A stretch of DNA of 64,000 bases from Micropterix aruncella (GCA_944548615.1 OX155952.1:38312350-38376349); one strand, 5' to 3'; numbered from the stretch's first letter, positions 1 through 11,012 are shown. Notes: generated by a model not told the origin, from the sequence alone. Translations and numbers: made by a program.

Positions 1-564
1 ATTTACTTGCATTACATAAAGACAAGCGGGTTTAAAAATATCGCTGCTAAAATAATGGCACTGCAGGCGCAACCGAAATTATGTCACTGTAGTGGGTACC
101 GTGGTCGTCAATTGAGGGTAGAGTTACGACAGGAGTTGGCGGAGGACGTGGGAGGAGGGTAGTTGGTGGTGCTATACCAGTGGCGTGCTAGGCATAAAGA
201 CTTAAAATTACTTTCTAACCTTGCTATAATGCAGTGCAGATAGATTAGGCCTTGTCTTTACTCGTAGATCTATATCTCATGACTGGATGAATAGAAATGG
301 CATCTATTTGGCTACCTTCGCACTTCTGGCTGGCGACAAACAGTATCAATCAGTTTTCAGATTTGAGGAAATTAGAATAGAATAACTTTATTGTGCTATA
401 TAAACATTACTTAATGAATATTACACTAGTTTTATAACAAAAAACTTCGGTGTATCTATGGAGATTTTTATATATTTTTTCCGTTTCAAGATATCGGCCA
501 TTTTAATGGTTCTAATACACAACAGTTTTACTGTTCATGTAACTAATAGTCTGCGTATCACTAC
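1..564. other. Unassigned AT-rich sequence
   Basis: No reading frame, RNA gene or repeat copy is recognised here. A GT/GA-rich patch at about 105-185 and an AT-rich stretch from about 360 on are the only compositional features. It is probably decayed repeat sequence upstream of the LINE remnant that begins near 565. Confidence 0.4.
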
Positions 565-1770
565 TGAATTCCCTGGGCGAAAAGAACAGGGTAGTTCGAA
601 GATGGGTTCCAGGCTATGCAGGAATTGAGGGAAATTAAAAAGCCAACGAACTTGCTAAGATGGGAGCAAAGGGAACGTTATACGCCCTGAACCTTTCTGT
701 GGCGTACCAAAAAGCCTTGCAATCCTAATGCCCAAAAATATACTCGTAAGTTTAGAACAATCCGTCAACCACTGGAACAACACTCCAGGGTTGAATCATT
801 CCGAAGCGCTAATTAAGGCTTATGACCGTAAGACTGCCCGTGAGGCCTTATCGCTAATTAGGAACAATCTACGCATACTGGTGAGGGCGCTCACAGGGCA
901 TTGTGGTCTGAACAAACACATGGACAACTAGGGTTGTCGAATACAGCGGGAGAGCCCGTCACCTCAGGAAGTTTTAACGATTAGTCGTACTATCTCCCTG
1001 GAGTGAGCGCAGAAGACTTAAGGACAAAACAGTCCTTAAGTAACCCGTAAGAGGCCAACACCTTAAGCGCGAGATAGCCAGGAGTGTTTCCCGGCGGGCT
1101 TACACTCACGCCCTTACTTCCCATTGCGACCAGATTACTCCAGTCTCTCGATTGGTTACGAGTTCGAGGTCGCTTGCGCGGTCCTCTCCCTTACGAAGCG
1201 GTGAAACGGTGTTTTACCAAATCTATCGCGGACCACAGCGTCCTTTGCCCGGCTGTTCACCCAGGATCGGATAGCCGATGGTCGTGTCGTTTCAAGAGCA
1301 GTCGCCGTAAGATCCGCAACCACCCCCGCTCTATAGGAAACAGTACTGCTTCCAGACTCCCCGGACTGTTAGTCAGAGTGCACAGTCGATTGGCTTACGC
1401 CGCACGGTGCGCAGACCGTCCAGGACCGCCAGAAGGTTGATTCCGAGAGGAAACTGACCATAAGGCCAGAGTCCTACCCAGGCTCGCACTTCATGCGTGG
1501 AGGCCGTCGGATAGGTGTTGACCCGTGAGTGTGACCAACCCTGAACAGAATGGGTCTTCGTGGCCAACTCAGCAAGGGTTCATTAACTCCCAAACACATG
1601 GCCAACTCATGTGTGGCCCGCTGATGCGTAAAAGATACACACACTTGGGTGGTCATTACCTCCAACCTGAGGATGTAAAAAAATCTGGCGCCAAAAGCCT
1701 GTTGCGGTTCTTAAATGACACGAGGCTTAGCGCAGAACTTATAGTACGTGGCGCACACAATAGATAGGCC
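565..1770 (+). pseudogene. LINE RNase H / C-terminal region, interrupted
   Basis: This is the C-terminal end of an RNase H-bearing non-LTR retrotransposon (I, R1, LOA or related group). Around 605-650 the frame reads VRWVPGYAGIEGN, then a stop, then KANELAKMGA; this is the RNase H motif normally seen as WVPGHxGIxGNExAD, with the usual His replaced by Tyr and the Glu codon turned into a stop. A second frame at 728-931 gives the segment up to LTGHCGLNKHMDN. The extreme C-terminus resumes at about 1608-1715 with LMRKRYTHLGGHYLQPEDV and LLRFLNDTRL. Between the two lies a 0.66-kb insertion. The usual cysteine-rich knuckle between these halves is missing. Dead element; the clade is uncertain. Confidence 0.75.
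930..1591 (+). mobile_element. Dispersed 0.66-kb element, copy A, with target duplication
   Basis: This block interrupts the LINE remnant and is flanked by a 16-bp direct repeat with one mismatch (AAACACATGGACAACT at 914-929, AAACACATGGCCAACT at 1592-1607), which looks like a target-site duplication. It begins near TTGTCGAATACAGCGGG and is the longest copy of a family found again at about 15.89, 21.99/22.64, 35.94, 54.35 and 59.42 kb. It has no convincing protein. A GGTTCGAGGTC-like stretch within the family resembles a Pol III B box, but no matching A box was found. The long duplication favours LINE-assisted insertion over an LTR or cut-and-paste mechanism. Family unknown to me. Confidence 0.6.
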
Positions 1771-1849
1771 TATAAAGACCTTAGAAAAGCCCCACAAAAC
1801 AAATAAAATAAACAATTAAAACTACTAGTCTATCATCGTATAAAAGTAC

Positions 1850-2400
1850 GCCACTGATATGTGGTGACCATGCGCGACACGAGGTGAGCGAACTGTACTG
1901 TTGAAATATTAATTAGAGGGCGCGCGAAGCGGCCGGTCGACACGCTCCCCCTCCGCTGCTACCTACCTAATTGACGGGGGCGCATCTACTGCCTGCTCGC
2001 GCTTATATTCAGGATGAGAATAAGCGTATTCCGCCTATGCTGCTCTCGGGAGGCCTCTATATAATGGCGCAGCCTGTTGAGAGTTAATCGTGTTGGAAAT
2101 TGCATCTTGGAACTCGTTTCAAAGTTATATGCATTGCTGATATGAAATATAGGTTAACGAAGAGAGAACTGCTTTGAACCTGCCTCTATATATATATTCC
2201 AACAAACGTTACAGAGTTCTATAATAATCCCGTACTGAGCTAAGGACACATAACGCGCGTTAAGCAGCCGGTCAAAGCCAGTTCAGAGTTAAAAGTGTTG
2301 GAAATTGCATCTTGGAACTCGTTTCAAATTTATATGCATTGCTTATACAAAATTTTGCTTAAACGAATCGAGAACTGCTTTGAACATGCCTATAGACAGG
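1850..2400. repeat. Unclassified repeat with internal direct repeat of about 110 bp
   Basis: Two copies of a block of about 110 bp, at roughly 2081-2190 and 2288-2385, share the stretches GTGTTGGAAATTGCATCTTG and GAACTGCTTTGAAC. Each is preceded by a similar GCGCG...AGC.GCCGGTC segment (about 1920 and 2254). A TATATAA-like box at 2060 sits just before the first copy. The arrangement could be a duplicated promoter end of an LTR or non-LTR element; no protein supports either. Confidence 0.45.
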
Positions 2401-3175
2401 ACACACTTTGGGAACCCCTGGTTTACAAGATAAACTGAAAACTGTTGTCGATTTGAAAGTAAGCGAACTAGACGTTGGACGTTTATAGTGAAATTAGTGG
2501 TCATAAGTAAATTTCTTATACGTTTCTATAATTTAAGCTTGTGGTAATACTGGCCTAATTTAAGCCTGTAGTAAGACCAGTAGTAATACTGCTGTGCATT
2601 GTTTTTTATATTATTAATGTCTTTTTGTATCACAAAATTAGAAGTGTAAGACTAGAAAAATAAGAGTTTGTCTCGCCAACAAACTGTATACCTTTTTGGC
2701 AAGATTTTATTATTAAAAAATATATATCTTTTTCTCTGAATAAAAAAGAAGACGGTAGGAGAGGTAAAAACTCGACTATTTTTACTGAGAAAGTAATAAA
2801 TACATCGACGTTCTAAGCATAAATTAAATTTTATTAAATCCTATGTAAGCAGATTATCACATTATTTCAAATATTCGGATCGAAGGACCATTGTTTCCTA
2901 ACTTTAAAATGTCTACCGTAATGCACGATCGAAGACGATGAAAAAAACTGACACTAAGCGGCATTCATCAAAGCACTAAATAGATGTGGATTTTGTAAAA
3001 TGTGTTATTACTATGCATTTTTAAATTTTACAAATATTATTTAGTTACCAACAAAACGGTTTGTTTTTTTTTTTAAGTATATTTTTTTATACTTCTTATT
3101 GTGGAAATTTACACTTGACGGATTTATTACCATAAGATAATCTCTTCCAACCAACCATACTATGAAATGTTTTTA
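2401..3175. other. AT-rich stretch, nothing recognised
   Basis: No coding frame or repeat family recognised. It holds poly-T and poly-A runs only. Confidence 0.4.
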
Positions 3176-3179
3176 TGTA

Positions 3180-3275
3180 TGTGTGCATTTAACATGTGTG
3201 TGTCTTGTTATTGTAACATGTGTGTCTGCTATTGTAACATCTGTGTCTGTTATTCTAACATGTGTGTCTGTCTTG
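3180..3275 (+). repeat. Short tandem repeat rich in TGTGTGTCTGTTATT
   Basis: About four imperfect copies of a unit of some 27 bp containing AACATGTGTGTCTG and TTATTGT lie in tandem. No coding potential is expected. Confidence 0.6.
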
Positions 3276-3425
3276 CATTCAATCGACTGTTTTGAAATGC
3301 CTATTCATATTATATAATGATAAAAACCAGTTGCTACTCTCCAGGGTTAACGACATCCGGGCCACTGATATCCTGGATGTAGTGATTGGCAACTGGAAAA
3401 AACGCATAACTAGGTACCTCAAAGG

Positions 3426-4322
3426 TTGCTTTACATTACATTACATTACATTACATTTACGTCGTGTCCAATTGGTGGCTAAAAACCGCTCTTGGACGTG
3501 TCAAAATATTTCTGTTTTAAGTAGTAAGTGTCATTACTACTTTAATCTTTACGTTACATACATATATTAATTTTTAAAAATATACAGTATCTAAAGAAAC
3601 TTTGGAACCTACTAAAAGTTATTCGTCGTAGAATCGTATTTCAAAACAAATTAAAGAATAGTCAATGGCTACCTACTAAACACACAATAATTAAAATAGT
3701 CAGTTAAAAAGTTGAATAATCAAAGCAGAAGCCTAACAATTGAAATAGTCAATAAATCAAATATATACGTACTAAAAACTGTACATAGTAACATCCAAAG
3801 TAGTAAGTAATTTGTTAAATAATCAAACTAAAGCTAAATCTTAAATTTAAATACTAGAAGTACATATATAATTATCATTCAAATTGGTACAATATTTGCA
3901 AAGTCATGGCCCTCGAATTCGGTCAGATTATAGAAAGGGTGGCCTATCAGCATCTCCTTAATGTTTTTTTTAAATTGTTTGTCCTCCAGTTGTTTGATAG
4001 TGGTAGGGAGTAAATTGTAGAATTTAATGCTAAGGTATAAGTAGCTCTTCTGTACTTTTGCCAGTCTTGTTCGGGGTACGCATAAAAGGGAATTACCGCG
4101 TGTATGGTAAGAGTGAATGTCCGCTCTAGTTGCGGTTTCTGTTAGGTGCTGTCTGGCATACATTAAGCACTGGTATATGAACGCCGAATACATGGTCATT
4201 ATCTGTGCGAATAGCGCAAAAAATCTACTTCTGATTATCGATATCCTGAAATGCCTACTTTCGGTATCTCTAAATCTCTACGGACTTCCGCTTTGCACAT
4301 AAGGAACAGCTCGGTTAATTTC
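3426..4322 (-). mobile_element. CR1-group LINE 3' end with (TGTAA)n tail
   Basis: Read on the minus strand, the last ORF segment (3879-4199) encodes the end of a reverse transcriptase polyprotein with motifs such as YHTRG, LYLSIKFYNLLP and LEDKQFKKNIKEML, seen in several other fragments of this window. The UTR ends in a (TGTAA)n tail (seen as TTACA repeats at 3430-3456). Microsatellite tails of this kind are typical of the CR1 group. Two more copies of this 3' end lie at 45189-45468 and 61205-61740, also on the minus strand. It is 5'-truncated and cannot move by itself. Confidence 0.75.
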
Positions 4323-4439
4323 ATAAGTTGAGTTTACTGCACGGACAATAGAAATACAGTTTTCAAATACAAGAAATACAACTTTCGGTCCTAAACGCCG
4401 CCGCGATCTTGAAAACAATACTTCCGGTTATCAATTGGT

Positions 4440-5001
4440 ACTGATAAATATTTTATCGCTACCGGGGACCCTAAAAACCTCGAAATCGACACCTGGAACC
4501 GCATTTTGAAGTGAAAGAAACAGAAACCACTTTACATCCGAGGTAAGTCTCCAACTTGGATGCCATCAAAAATCCATAGCCCTACAGAAACTTATGTCGA
4601 CCGGTAACCTCACACAATCTAACTATATCAAGAACCCTTTCGATCGAATTTTAGATTTAATATTGTCTGACAAAGACAATATATGTGTTAAAAGTTCCAC
4701 AGCAATAAGCAGAGTCGACGCTCATCATCCACCGCTAGACATAATATATCTGAAACTTGCATATAACTTCGAGCTGGTTCAAAATACTGCAACAGCTCGA
4801 TATGATTTCTTTAAGAGTGACTACAAAAAATGTACTGAATTATTATCACTAATTAACTGGTATACATGCTTAACGGGTGATGACCTAGATTTATTAGTCG
4901 AAACATTCTATTCCAAGCTGTGGAATATAATTAAAATAGCAATACCATTCAAGAGCAAAAGACCCTCAAAATATCCTGCATGGTTAAATACATCCTTATA
5001 A
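4440..5001 (+). pseudogene. LINE endonuclease C-terminal part and linker
   Basis: The frame starting at 4594 reads FDRILDLILSD and then SRVDAHHPPLDI, the end of an apurinic-type endonuclease domain, where the Asp-His pair normally completes the active site. Upstream the domain is degenerate and frameshifted. The frame stops just before 5001 at WLNTSL, and the polypeptide continues in another frame (IKLLKEKEKF), so a single-base indel lies near 4995-5000. The enzyme would nick target DNA to prime reverse transcription; this copy cannot make it. Confidence 0.7.
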
Positions 5002-5677
5002 AGTTGCTGAAGGAAAAAGAAAAATTCAGAAAAAAGGCAAAAAGGTACGGCAACGCGGACTACGAAACATTTTCTTTGCTGAGAAAAAGAGGTAAAAAAA
5101 TGATAAAAGAAAGTTATAATGATTATATTAAGACAATTGAAGAGTCTCTAAATAAGACAAGTAAACCATTCTGGTCATTCGTAAAAGCAAAAAAAGCAAA
5201 ACCAGCGATACCGGATACTATGTATTTTCAATCCAAAACTGCCAACGATGGATCCGGAATAAGCGAGTTGTTCTCGGAATACTTTTCCTCGGTTTTTGAT
5301 GCTAACCCAGTGCAGCTGACTCAACAAAGTGTGTGTGTTTCGAGTGATAATTACTCGCTATGCAATATTATTATTATTAAAATAGATATTAGAACTAAGT
5401 TAAAAATGTTAGATGATAGTAAAGGTCCAGGTCATGATGAAATCCCTCCCTTATTCATTAAAAAATGTTCAACAGAAATCGTACAGCCATTGCACATTAT
5501 ATATAATAAATGTCTTGAGATAGGAGTATTTCCATCGCAGTGGAAGATTGCTAATATCATACCGATTCATAAATCCAGAGACAGGAATTCAGTATCTAAC
5601 TACAGACCAATAAGCATACTCTCCTGTTTCGGAAAGATATTCGAATCTCTTGTCTTAGTCGCCTATCAAATGTACAT
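4990..5677 (+). pseudogene. LINE reverse transcriptase, N-terminal half
   Basis: Lysine-rich linker (LKEKEKFRKKAKRYGN) followed by the first reverse-transcriptase blocks: DDSKGPGHDEIPPLFIKK, FPSQWKIANIIPIHKS and NYRPISILSCFGKIFESL. These are the fingers/palm blocks of CR1 and Jockey-type enzymes. The frame runs into the left terminal inverted repeat of the inserted transposon; the few residues after LVL are not typical of the family and may be target rearrangement. The catalytic blocks are on the far side of the insertion. Confidence 0.8.
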
Positions 5678-5973
5678 CCGTGTGCTCCTTCAGTATGCAA
5701 GTGTGGAAGTAGTCTTAATCTCTTCGTTTGACCATGGAGAAACATAATTTTGATGGTGGCACTCTCAAAAATGGTGCGTTTGGGCGCTGCGGGCCAAAAA
5801 CAAAATGGCCGCCATCAAAAACATGTTTTCCTATTTATATCAGTAACCGTTGAAGATACGAAAAATGTTGTTGAATAAAAAATGTAGCCTGACAGATTGT
5901 GCATAGAAAAGGTCCTTACAACTTTCTTTGTATAACTAACCGTTTTCTCAAAAAAATTACTTTTGTAAAAAGA
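5678..5973. repeat. Left terminal inverted repeat of Academ-like element
   Basis: Reads inward from CCGTGTGCTCC and matches the reverse complement of 8969-9264 over about 296 bp, with scattered mismatches and small indels. It includes the shared stretch ATGGCCGCCATCAAAAACA (5808-5826) and ends near ACTTTTGTAAAAAGAAT. Confidence 0.85.
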
Positions 5974-6223
5974 AATATTAAGAAATGAAAAAATCGAAGT
6001 TTTAGGGTTTTGAAAGCACATATTTAAAGTTTTTGAAATTTTTTACATGTTTCCTGATTTATTACAATAATAACTGTATTAAACTTTAATAAATTAACAA
6101 ATATACCATTTTTATTTTTTTTTTTATGTAGGAATTGGAAAGAGGAAAGAGACATTTCTTGAAAAGCTCTAATTTGTAATAACAATACTGTTGAAGAAAT
6201 ACAATATTACATTTGTTAAATTT

Positions 6224-8942
6224 TCAAATACAATCAATATCACTGTCAATGCCAATTTCACTTAAACCTAGATCTTCATCATTGTCTTCCTCGCATTCTC
6301 CCGTATTGTCGCAATGGTCAGGATCACCTTCGCACTTGCACATTTCAGTACACCGGAGTCCATTTGACTGACACGTACATGGAGGACAGCAACGTCTTTT
6401 TGAGCATGAGCAGCGGCAAAGCTCCAAGATAAGCTTTGGTGCACAGGGGTTGGTACAAGCAACAGGCTCGTATGCACTACCTATTTTCTGCCATCCAAAA
6501 TCTGAGGGTGACGGGTTATTTGGATGCTGAATTAAGTCCTGATTCCACTCAAAACATTGAAGTAGAGCCCGTAGCAATGCTGGTTTTAGTGCTGATTTTG
6601 TTGGAGGAAGGTTCTCATCTTGATGTTGTTTTTTAGTAAACAAGAACCATCGCACTGCTCCTAAATCTGTCAATGATGTTTTGGGGATGTATAGCTGACA
6701 AATGAGTGCTTCCAAGTTAGCCCTCACATCTTCAGTGAGTAACAGTGTTGTCCCCAATTTAGCCAAAGCTTCTATCATCGTATCACTTGCTGAATTAAAA
6801 GCTTTCCACCACTTTATTTTTCCTTTGCCAGCAAATGACCCTGTTACATCAGCTCCTGAAAGTGCATGTAGTCCAGGGAGTGCAGAGGCTTTCAGAGGTC
6901 CAAGTGCTCTGTAAATTGACCCTATCTGAACAAACCTTTTCATACCATGTCCAAGATAGAAAGCAAAATCTTTAGAAAGTTGTAGATATCGCCTTAGTGC
7001 TAGAATAAGGACGTCAGTATCAGAGGAGAACACGTGAGTAGTTTTAATTCCTTTCTGTGCTAAATAAGCTGCATGTAATATAATCTTCGTGTCGGCCTCC
7101 TCTTGCGTGCTTGAAAGACAGGATACATCATCCCCATGTGATGACGCTACCTTGTCCTCCAACTGAGTACGAACTTCTTGTTGTTGGTCTCACCGAATTT
7201 GAGTATTTGATTGGAAAGGAACTCGGTTAGTTCGTCTTTCGTCTTATCATGGGCCAATAGTTTGTGCATTGGTATGCTTTCAATTTTTGTTTCTGGCCTG
7301 ACTTTGTATTGGATTGGATCAGAGCCTTTTTGCCGTATGTCTCGCATCGCTTTCTTCAATGTGTTTTCTTTGTACGAGTCAAAAACTATATGTACCTCAC
7401 TATAGTTATTGAATTTTTGTCCGATCCATTGGCTGAATTTCACACCGAGGTCATTACATGTCTTCACTGTTGTAGGTTTGTGGTAGGTATGAAGAAGTGC
7501 CATGCCATCTACTATTACAGCTTTTCCATGTAGCTCGTCATTATGTACTGGAACATCATGAGCTGTAGACGTATTATCATCTTCGTTTTCTTCAGCAGGT
7601 TTCTCTTGGATTGATTCTAGAGCATCTGTAAGTTTGTACTTAGCCAGACAATGGTGCATACTCCCGTCAATTGCAAACAACGACTTTGGTAGTGCTGAAA
7701 ACTCGTAGTTGCTTAAATTGTGCCTCAAATCTATGTCAGGTCTGCTTCTGGAAGCTATCAACAATCTTGAAATGAGAGATAAGTCTGTCTTAATGGCAAC
7801 GGTTTTGTCTTTGATGGTAATTTTAATCTTCTTAGCTACTGATTTACACGTTTTTATGACATTCTTTTTCATGGGAGCCCAGAACGGAATTGTGTTTGAA
7901 CGAATTCGTTGATCTAAGAAAATATTATGGAGATCTTTACCAACTTCGGCAACACTGTCTAAAGACACTTTTACTTCTTGAGGAAAGACTCGCTGAGTGA
8001 GGATATGAATGAGGTCATCACTTTTATATTGGAAGGGATTTGTTGAGTTTTTAAATGCTTCCATTAGTGTAAGCACATTATCGCCCTGGCGCTGTTGGAG
8101 TTTTACTGACACTTCGTGATGTTGACTTCGTTCTGTACTTTTTAATCCAATCATTTTCTCAGTTTCACATGCAATTCTAGTTAGTTCCGAATTAGCAAGG
8201 AAGAAACGATTTCGAGCATTCTCATTGAGTGTTATACCCACAAGTCCTCCATGTACCTTTAGTTTTCGATTTTGGTGTTCCAGAGCCTCATCCGCACCTA
8301 GAGAACAAAATGGTACTTTACTTCTGTTCACTACCCAATTACCTTCCATAAACTGTTTCCAGATTTCTGGATCTGTTGATTCCAAGTTTTCCATCTCTGA
8401 AAGATATAAGGTGATCATTCTAGCATAGTTAAGTCTATTAAATGTAAAGAAGTATTTAACAAACTCGTGGAGGGATGCTAAATACAGTTTCCAATCAGAT
8501 GTTCTTACAGCTCTTATGAAATTCATCATTACTTGCACCATATCCATATACGTGCAAGCTAGTTTGAAAACAGGATGCTTTTGCTTTTTTGTTGCTGAAA
8601 AGTTTTCAATATTTTGAATAATCTTTCTTTCTTGTAGGGAAGAAACTATTGTGGAATTTACCCTTTTCAGCTCTTTTTTATCACTAGTTGTTAATGTTTC
8701 TACTAGTTCTTGGAGATGAGGCTTCAAACAGTCTAGCTGCCCTGGAAATTCTTTTTGAAATTCTTCTAAGAGTAGGTTAGTTAGTGTAGAGGCAGTAGAT
8801 ATATGAGCTTCAATTCCTCTTCTGATGTGTTTACCGTCTAGGATTTGTTTCATTGTTGCTGCTGAATATAATCCACATTCAACCCACAATTCAGGTATAC
8901 CTGAACCTTCAATGAGCTCTCCTATTGTCCGGAGCTGAGCAA
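6224..8942 (-). pseudogene. Academ-like transposase with XPG-type nuclease, frameshifted
   Basis: Two overlapping frames join with one frameshift near 7150-7190. The upstream frame (from about 8942 down to 7147) has NYARMITLYLSEME, EIWKQFMEGNWVVNRS and LGADEALEHQNRKLKVHGG, typical of the transposase core in this group. It then has a PIN/XPG N-part (VIVDGMALLHTY, EVHIVFDSYKENTLKKAMR). The downstream frame (7162-6224) holds the XPG I-like part (EEADTKIILHAA, SSDTDVLILAL, LPGLHALSGADVTGSF) and ends in a cysteine-rich knuckle (CRCSCSKRRCCPPCTC...CKC). Reading continues upstream of 8889 (LIEGSGIPELWVECG) without a clear ATG, so the N-terminus is lost. XPG-family enzymes cut DNA flaps; their role in this transposon is not known to me. 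Confidence 0.65.
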
Positions 8943-8968
8943 TTATGAAATTTATATTTTTTGATTAT

Positions 8969-9264
8969 TCTTTTTACAAAAGTAATTTTTTTGAGACAAC
9001 GGTTAGTTATACAAAGAAAGTTGTAAGGACCTTTTCTATGTATAATTTATGTAGCTACATTTTTTGTAAAAAACATTTTTTCGTATCTTCAACGGTTACT
9101 GATATAAATAGGAAAATGTGTTTTTGATGGCGGCCATTTTGTTTTTGGCCCGCAGCGCCCAAACGCACCATTTTTGAGAGTGCCACCATCAAAATTATGT
9201 TTCTACATGGTCAAACGAAGAGATTAAGACTACTTCCACACTTGCATACTGAAGGAGCACACGG
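8969..9264. repeat. Right terminal inverted repeat of Academ-like element
   Basis: Reverse complement of 5678-5973. It ends GGAGCACACGG at 9264, followed by resumed LINE-flanking sequence. Confidence 0.85.
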
Positions 9265-9329
9265 GAGCCTATATTTGTACATTTGAAAGGGGACTATCTG
9301 TGATCATGTTACACGACATTTTAAACATA

Positions 9330-10464
9330 TAATCTGTCCGTACCAGCATGGATTCACCAAAAACCGATCGGTGGAAACTAACCTGTTGGAGTACAACCAC
9401 TACATTTCATCCGCGTTTAATAGGAAACACCAGGTGGATGCCGTGTATACCGACTTCGCTAAAGCGTTTGACAAAGTTAATCATGACATATTACATATGA
9501 AACTTGCAAATAATGGTATTCACGGTAACCTACTTAGATGGATGAAGTCGTACCTATCAAATAGGACACAAATTGTTCGTGTGAAAGGATATACATCGAT
9601 CCCTGCCTTAGTTAAATCTGGTGTGCCTCAGGGATCAAATCTCGGACCACTTCTATTTTTAATATTTATTGATGATCTCTCTAAGAGTCTACGCTGTCGG
9701 CATCTAATGTTTGAGATGATTTAAAAATCATCAAAGAAATACTGACAATGGAGGATTGCAATGCACTACAGAAAGATCTTTGCGAATTGAAAAAATGGTG
9801 TGAATCTAATAGAATGGAACTGAATGTTGAAAAATGTCAAATTATTCGTTTCACTAGAAATAAGCAAATTAAAGACTACCCTTACTCTATCGGCAATTCA
9901 ACACTAAAATTTACAAAAAGTGTAAGAGATCTAGGAATACTTCACGACGAGCACCTGACTTTTAGAGAGCATACCAACAATGTAGTAAGTAAGAGCGAGC
10001 GAACACTGGGTTTTATATATAGGGTTACTAAACCATTAAAAAATATTAACTCTTTTAACTTGCTCTACAATTCTCTTGTACGCAGCCAACTGGAGTTTGG
10101 TTCCATAATTTGGAATCCATACTATGAGGTGCATTCGGAAGCGATGGAGTCTGTGCAGAGGAAGTATATGCGTATAGTAACCTATAAAACCGGCCTATCA
10201 CGCACTCTCTACTCTTATGAAGAGCGTTTAAATTATTTTAAGATTTTTACTCTTAGAAAGAGGAAAGAGTGCGGAAGTCTAATGTTTCTGCACAAACTTC
10301 TTAACGGCGAGATAGACTCACCAGATTTATTAGAAGCGTTAAATTTCAACGTACCATCCAGGCGACTGAGGCAGCACTTAAAACATTTCACCTTCCCACT
10401 TCGCAGACAAATCAATCTTTCAACAATCCTATCTCACGTACATGCCGGTTATACAACACTATAA
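9330..10464 (+). pseudogene. LINE reverse transcriptase catalytic half and C-terminus
   Basis: The reading frame resumes after the transposon with HIICPYQHGFTKNRSVETNL, then the catalytic block YTDFAKAFDKVNHDIL and GVPQGSNLGPLLFLIFIDDL. The next block should be the F/YADD catalytic motif. At about 9711-9720 the frame instead shifts (MFEMI then stop), consistent with loss of one base inside that motif. The second frame (9748-10464) carries the thumb and C-terminal region (NVEKCQIIRF, LLYNSLVRSQLEFGSIIWNPYY, SVQRKYMRIV). The protein would copy the element's RNA at the nicked target; the frameshift rules that out here. Confidence 0.8.
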
Positions 10465-11012
10465 CCGATAACATTGATATCTTCAACCTGTGACCATTAA
10501 AAGTTAAGTCCATTATAAATAACGTATTATGAAACAAATTGATAATTTACCGTATGTTTTTATTATTTTATTCCAGACATTATTTGATCTATATTTTTTT
10601 TAAACCATTTAATTGTTTAACTGTTTTTCAGAATTCACTATAAACTTATTTCTAAAATTTTTAATTTTTGTTTTGATAATTTTTATGTTTTTATTATTTT
10701 ATTCCAGACAATATTTGATCTATTTTTTTTTACCATTTAATTGGTAAATTGTTTTTCAGAATTCACTGTAAACTTATTTCTAAAATTTTTAATTTTTGTT
10801 TTGATAATTTTTAAGGATATTAATTTTTGTACTGATAATTTTTGATAATTTTGTAAATCATGAGATACGGCACATACGCAATTATAAATTAAGCATGCGG
10901 AGTACGCATATAATATTATACCCTAATTAGAAACAAAGTAAAAATGTTAGCGATAGCCATGTAATATTAGAGTATTGTTTGTGTACCTTTTATAATAAAT
11001 AAATAAATAAAT
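10465..11012 (+). repeat. LINE 3' UTR with tandem duplication and (TAAA)n tail
   Basis: Within the UTR a unit of about 131 bp is duplicated in tandem (10554-10684 and 10685-10814), each copy containing TTATTCCAGACA and CAGAATTCACT. The UTR closes with AATAAATAAATAAATAAAT at about 10996-11012, the element's terminal microsatellite. Confidence 0.75.

Larger units (their letters stand above)
5678..9264 (-). mobile_element. Academ-like DNA transposon with ~296-bp TIRs
   Basis: A 3587-bp unit is bounded by inverted repeats starting CCGTGTGCTCCTTCAG. Its single gene lies on the minus strand and joins a transposase region, an XPG/FEN1-like nuclease and a cysteine-rich C-terminus. That combination is described for the Academ superfamily (XPG-bearing branch). 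The gene begins immediately inside the right TIR without an obvious N-terminus, so it is probably an internally deleted copy. No clean 3-4-bp target duplication is seen. The flanks do share a loose GCCTAT...TGTACAT pattern. The superfamily name is from memory of domain layout. Confidence 0.65.
4330..11012 (+). mobile_element. CR1-like LINE, split by an Academ-like transposon
   Basis: The element is 5'-truncated. It holds the end of the endonuclease, the reverse transcriptase, the C-terminal region and a long AT-rich 3' UTR ending in (TAAA)n at about 10996-11012. The DNA transposon at 5678-9264 sits inside the reverse transcriptase, after a YRPISILSCFGKIFESLVL stretch; the coding sequence resumes near 9330. 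Several frameshifts show that it is dead. The 5' junction near 4330 is estimated from a degenerate GDPKNLEID stretch at 4460-4490, which resembles the endonuclease GDFN motif. Confidence 0.8.

Noticed and set aside
1084..1440. 118-codon frame inside dispersed element copy A
   Set aside because: Not conserved in the other copies, which are frameshifted at this place.
4535..4550. GAG/GTAAGT as a host splice donor
   Set aside because: It lies within degenerate LINE endonuclease sequence, with no plausible exon upstream.
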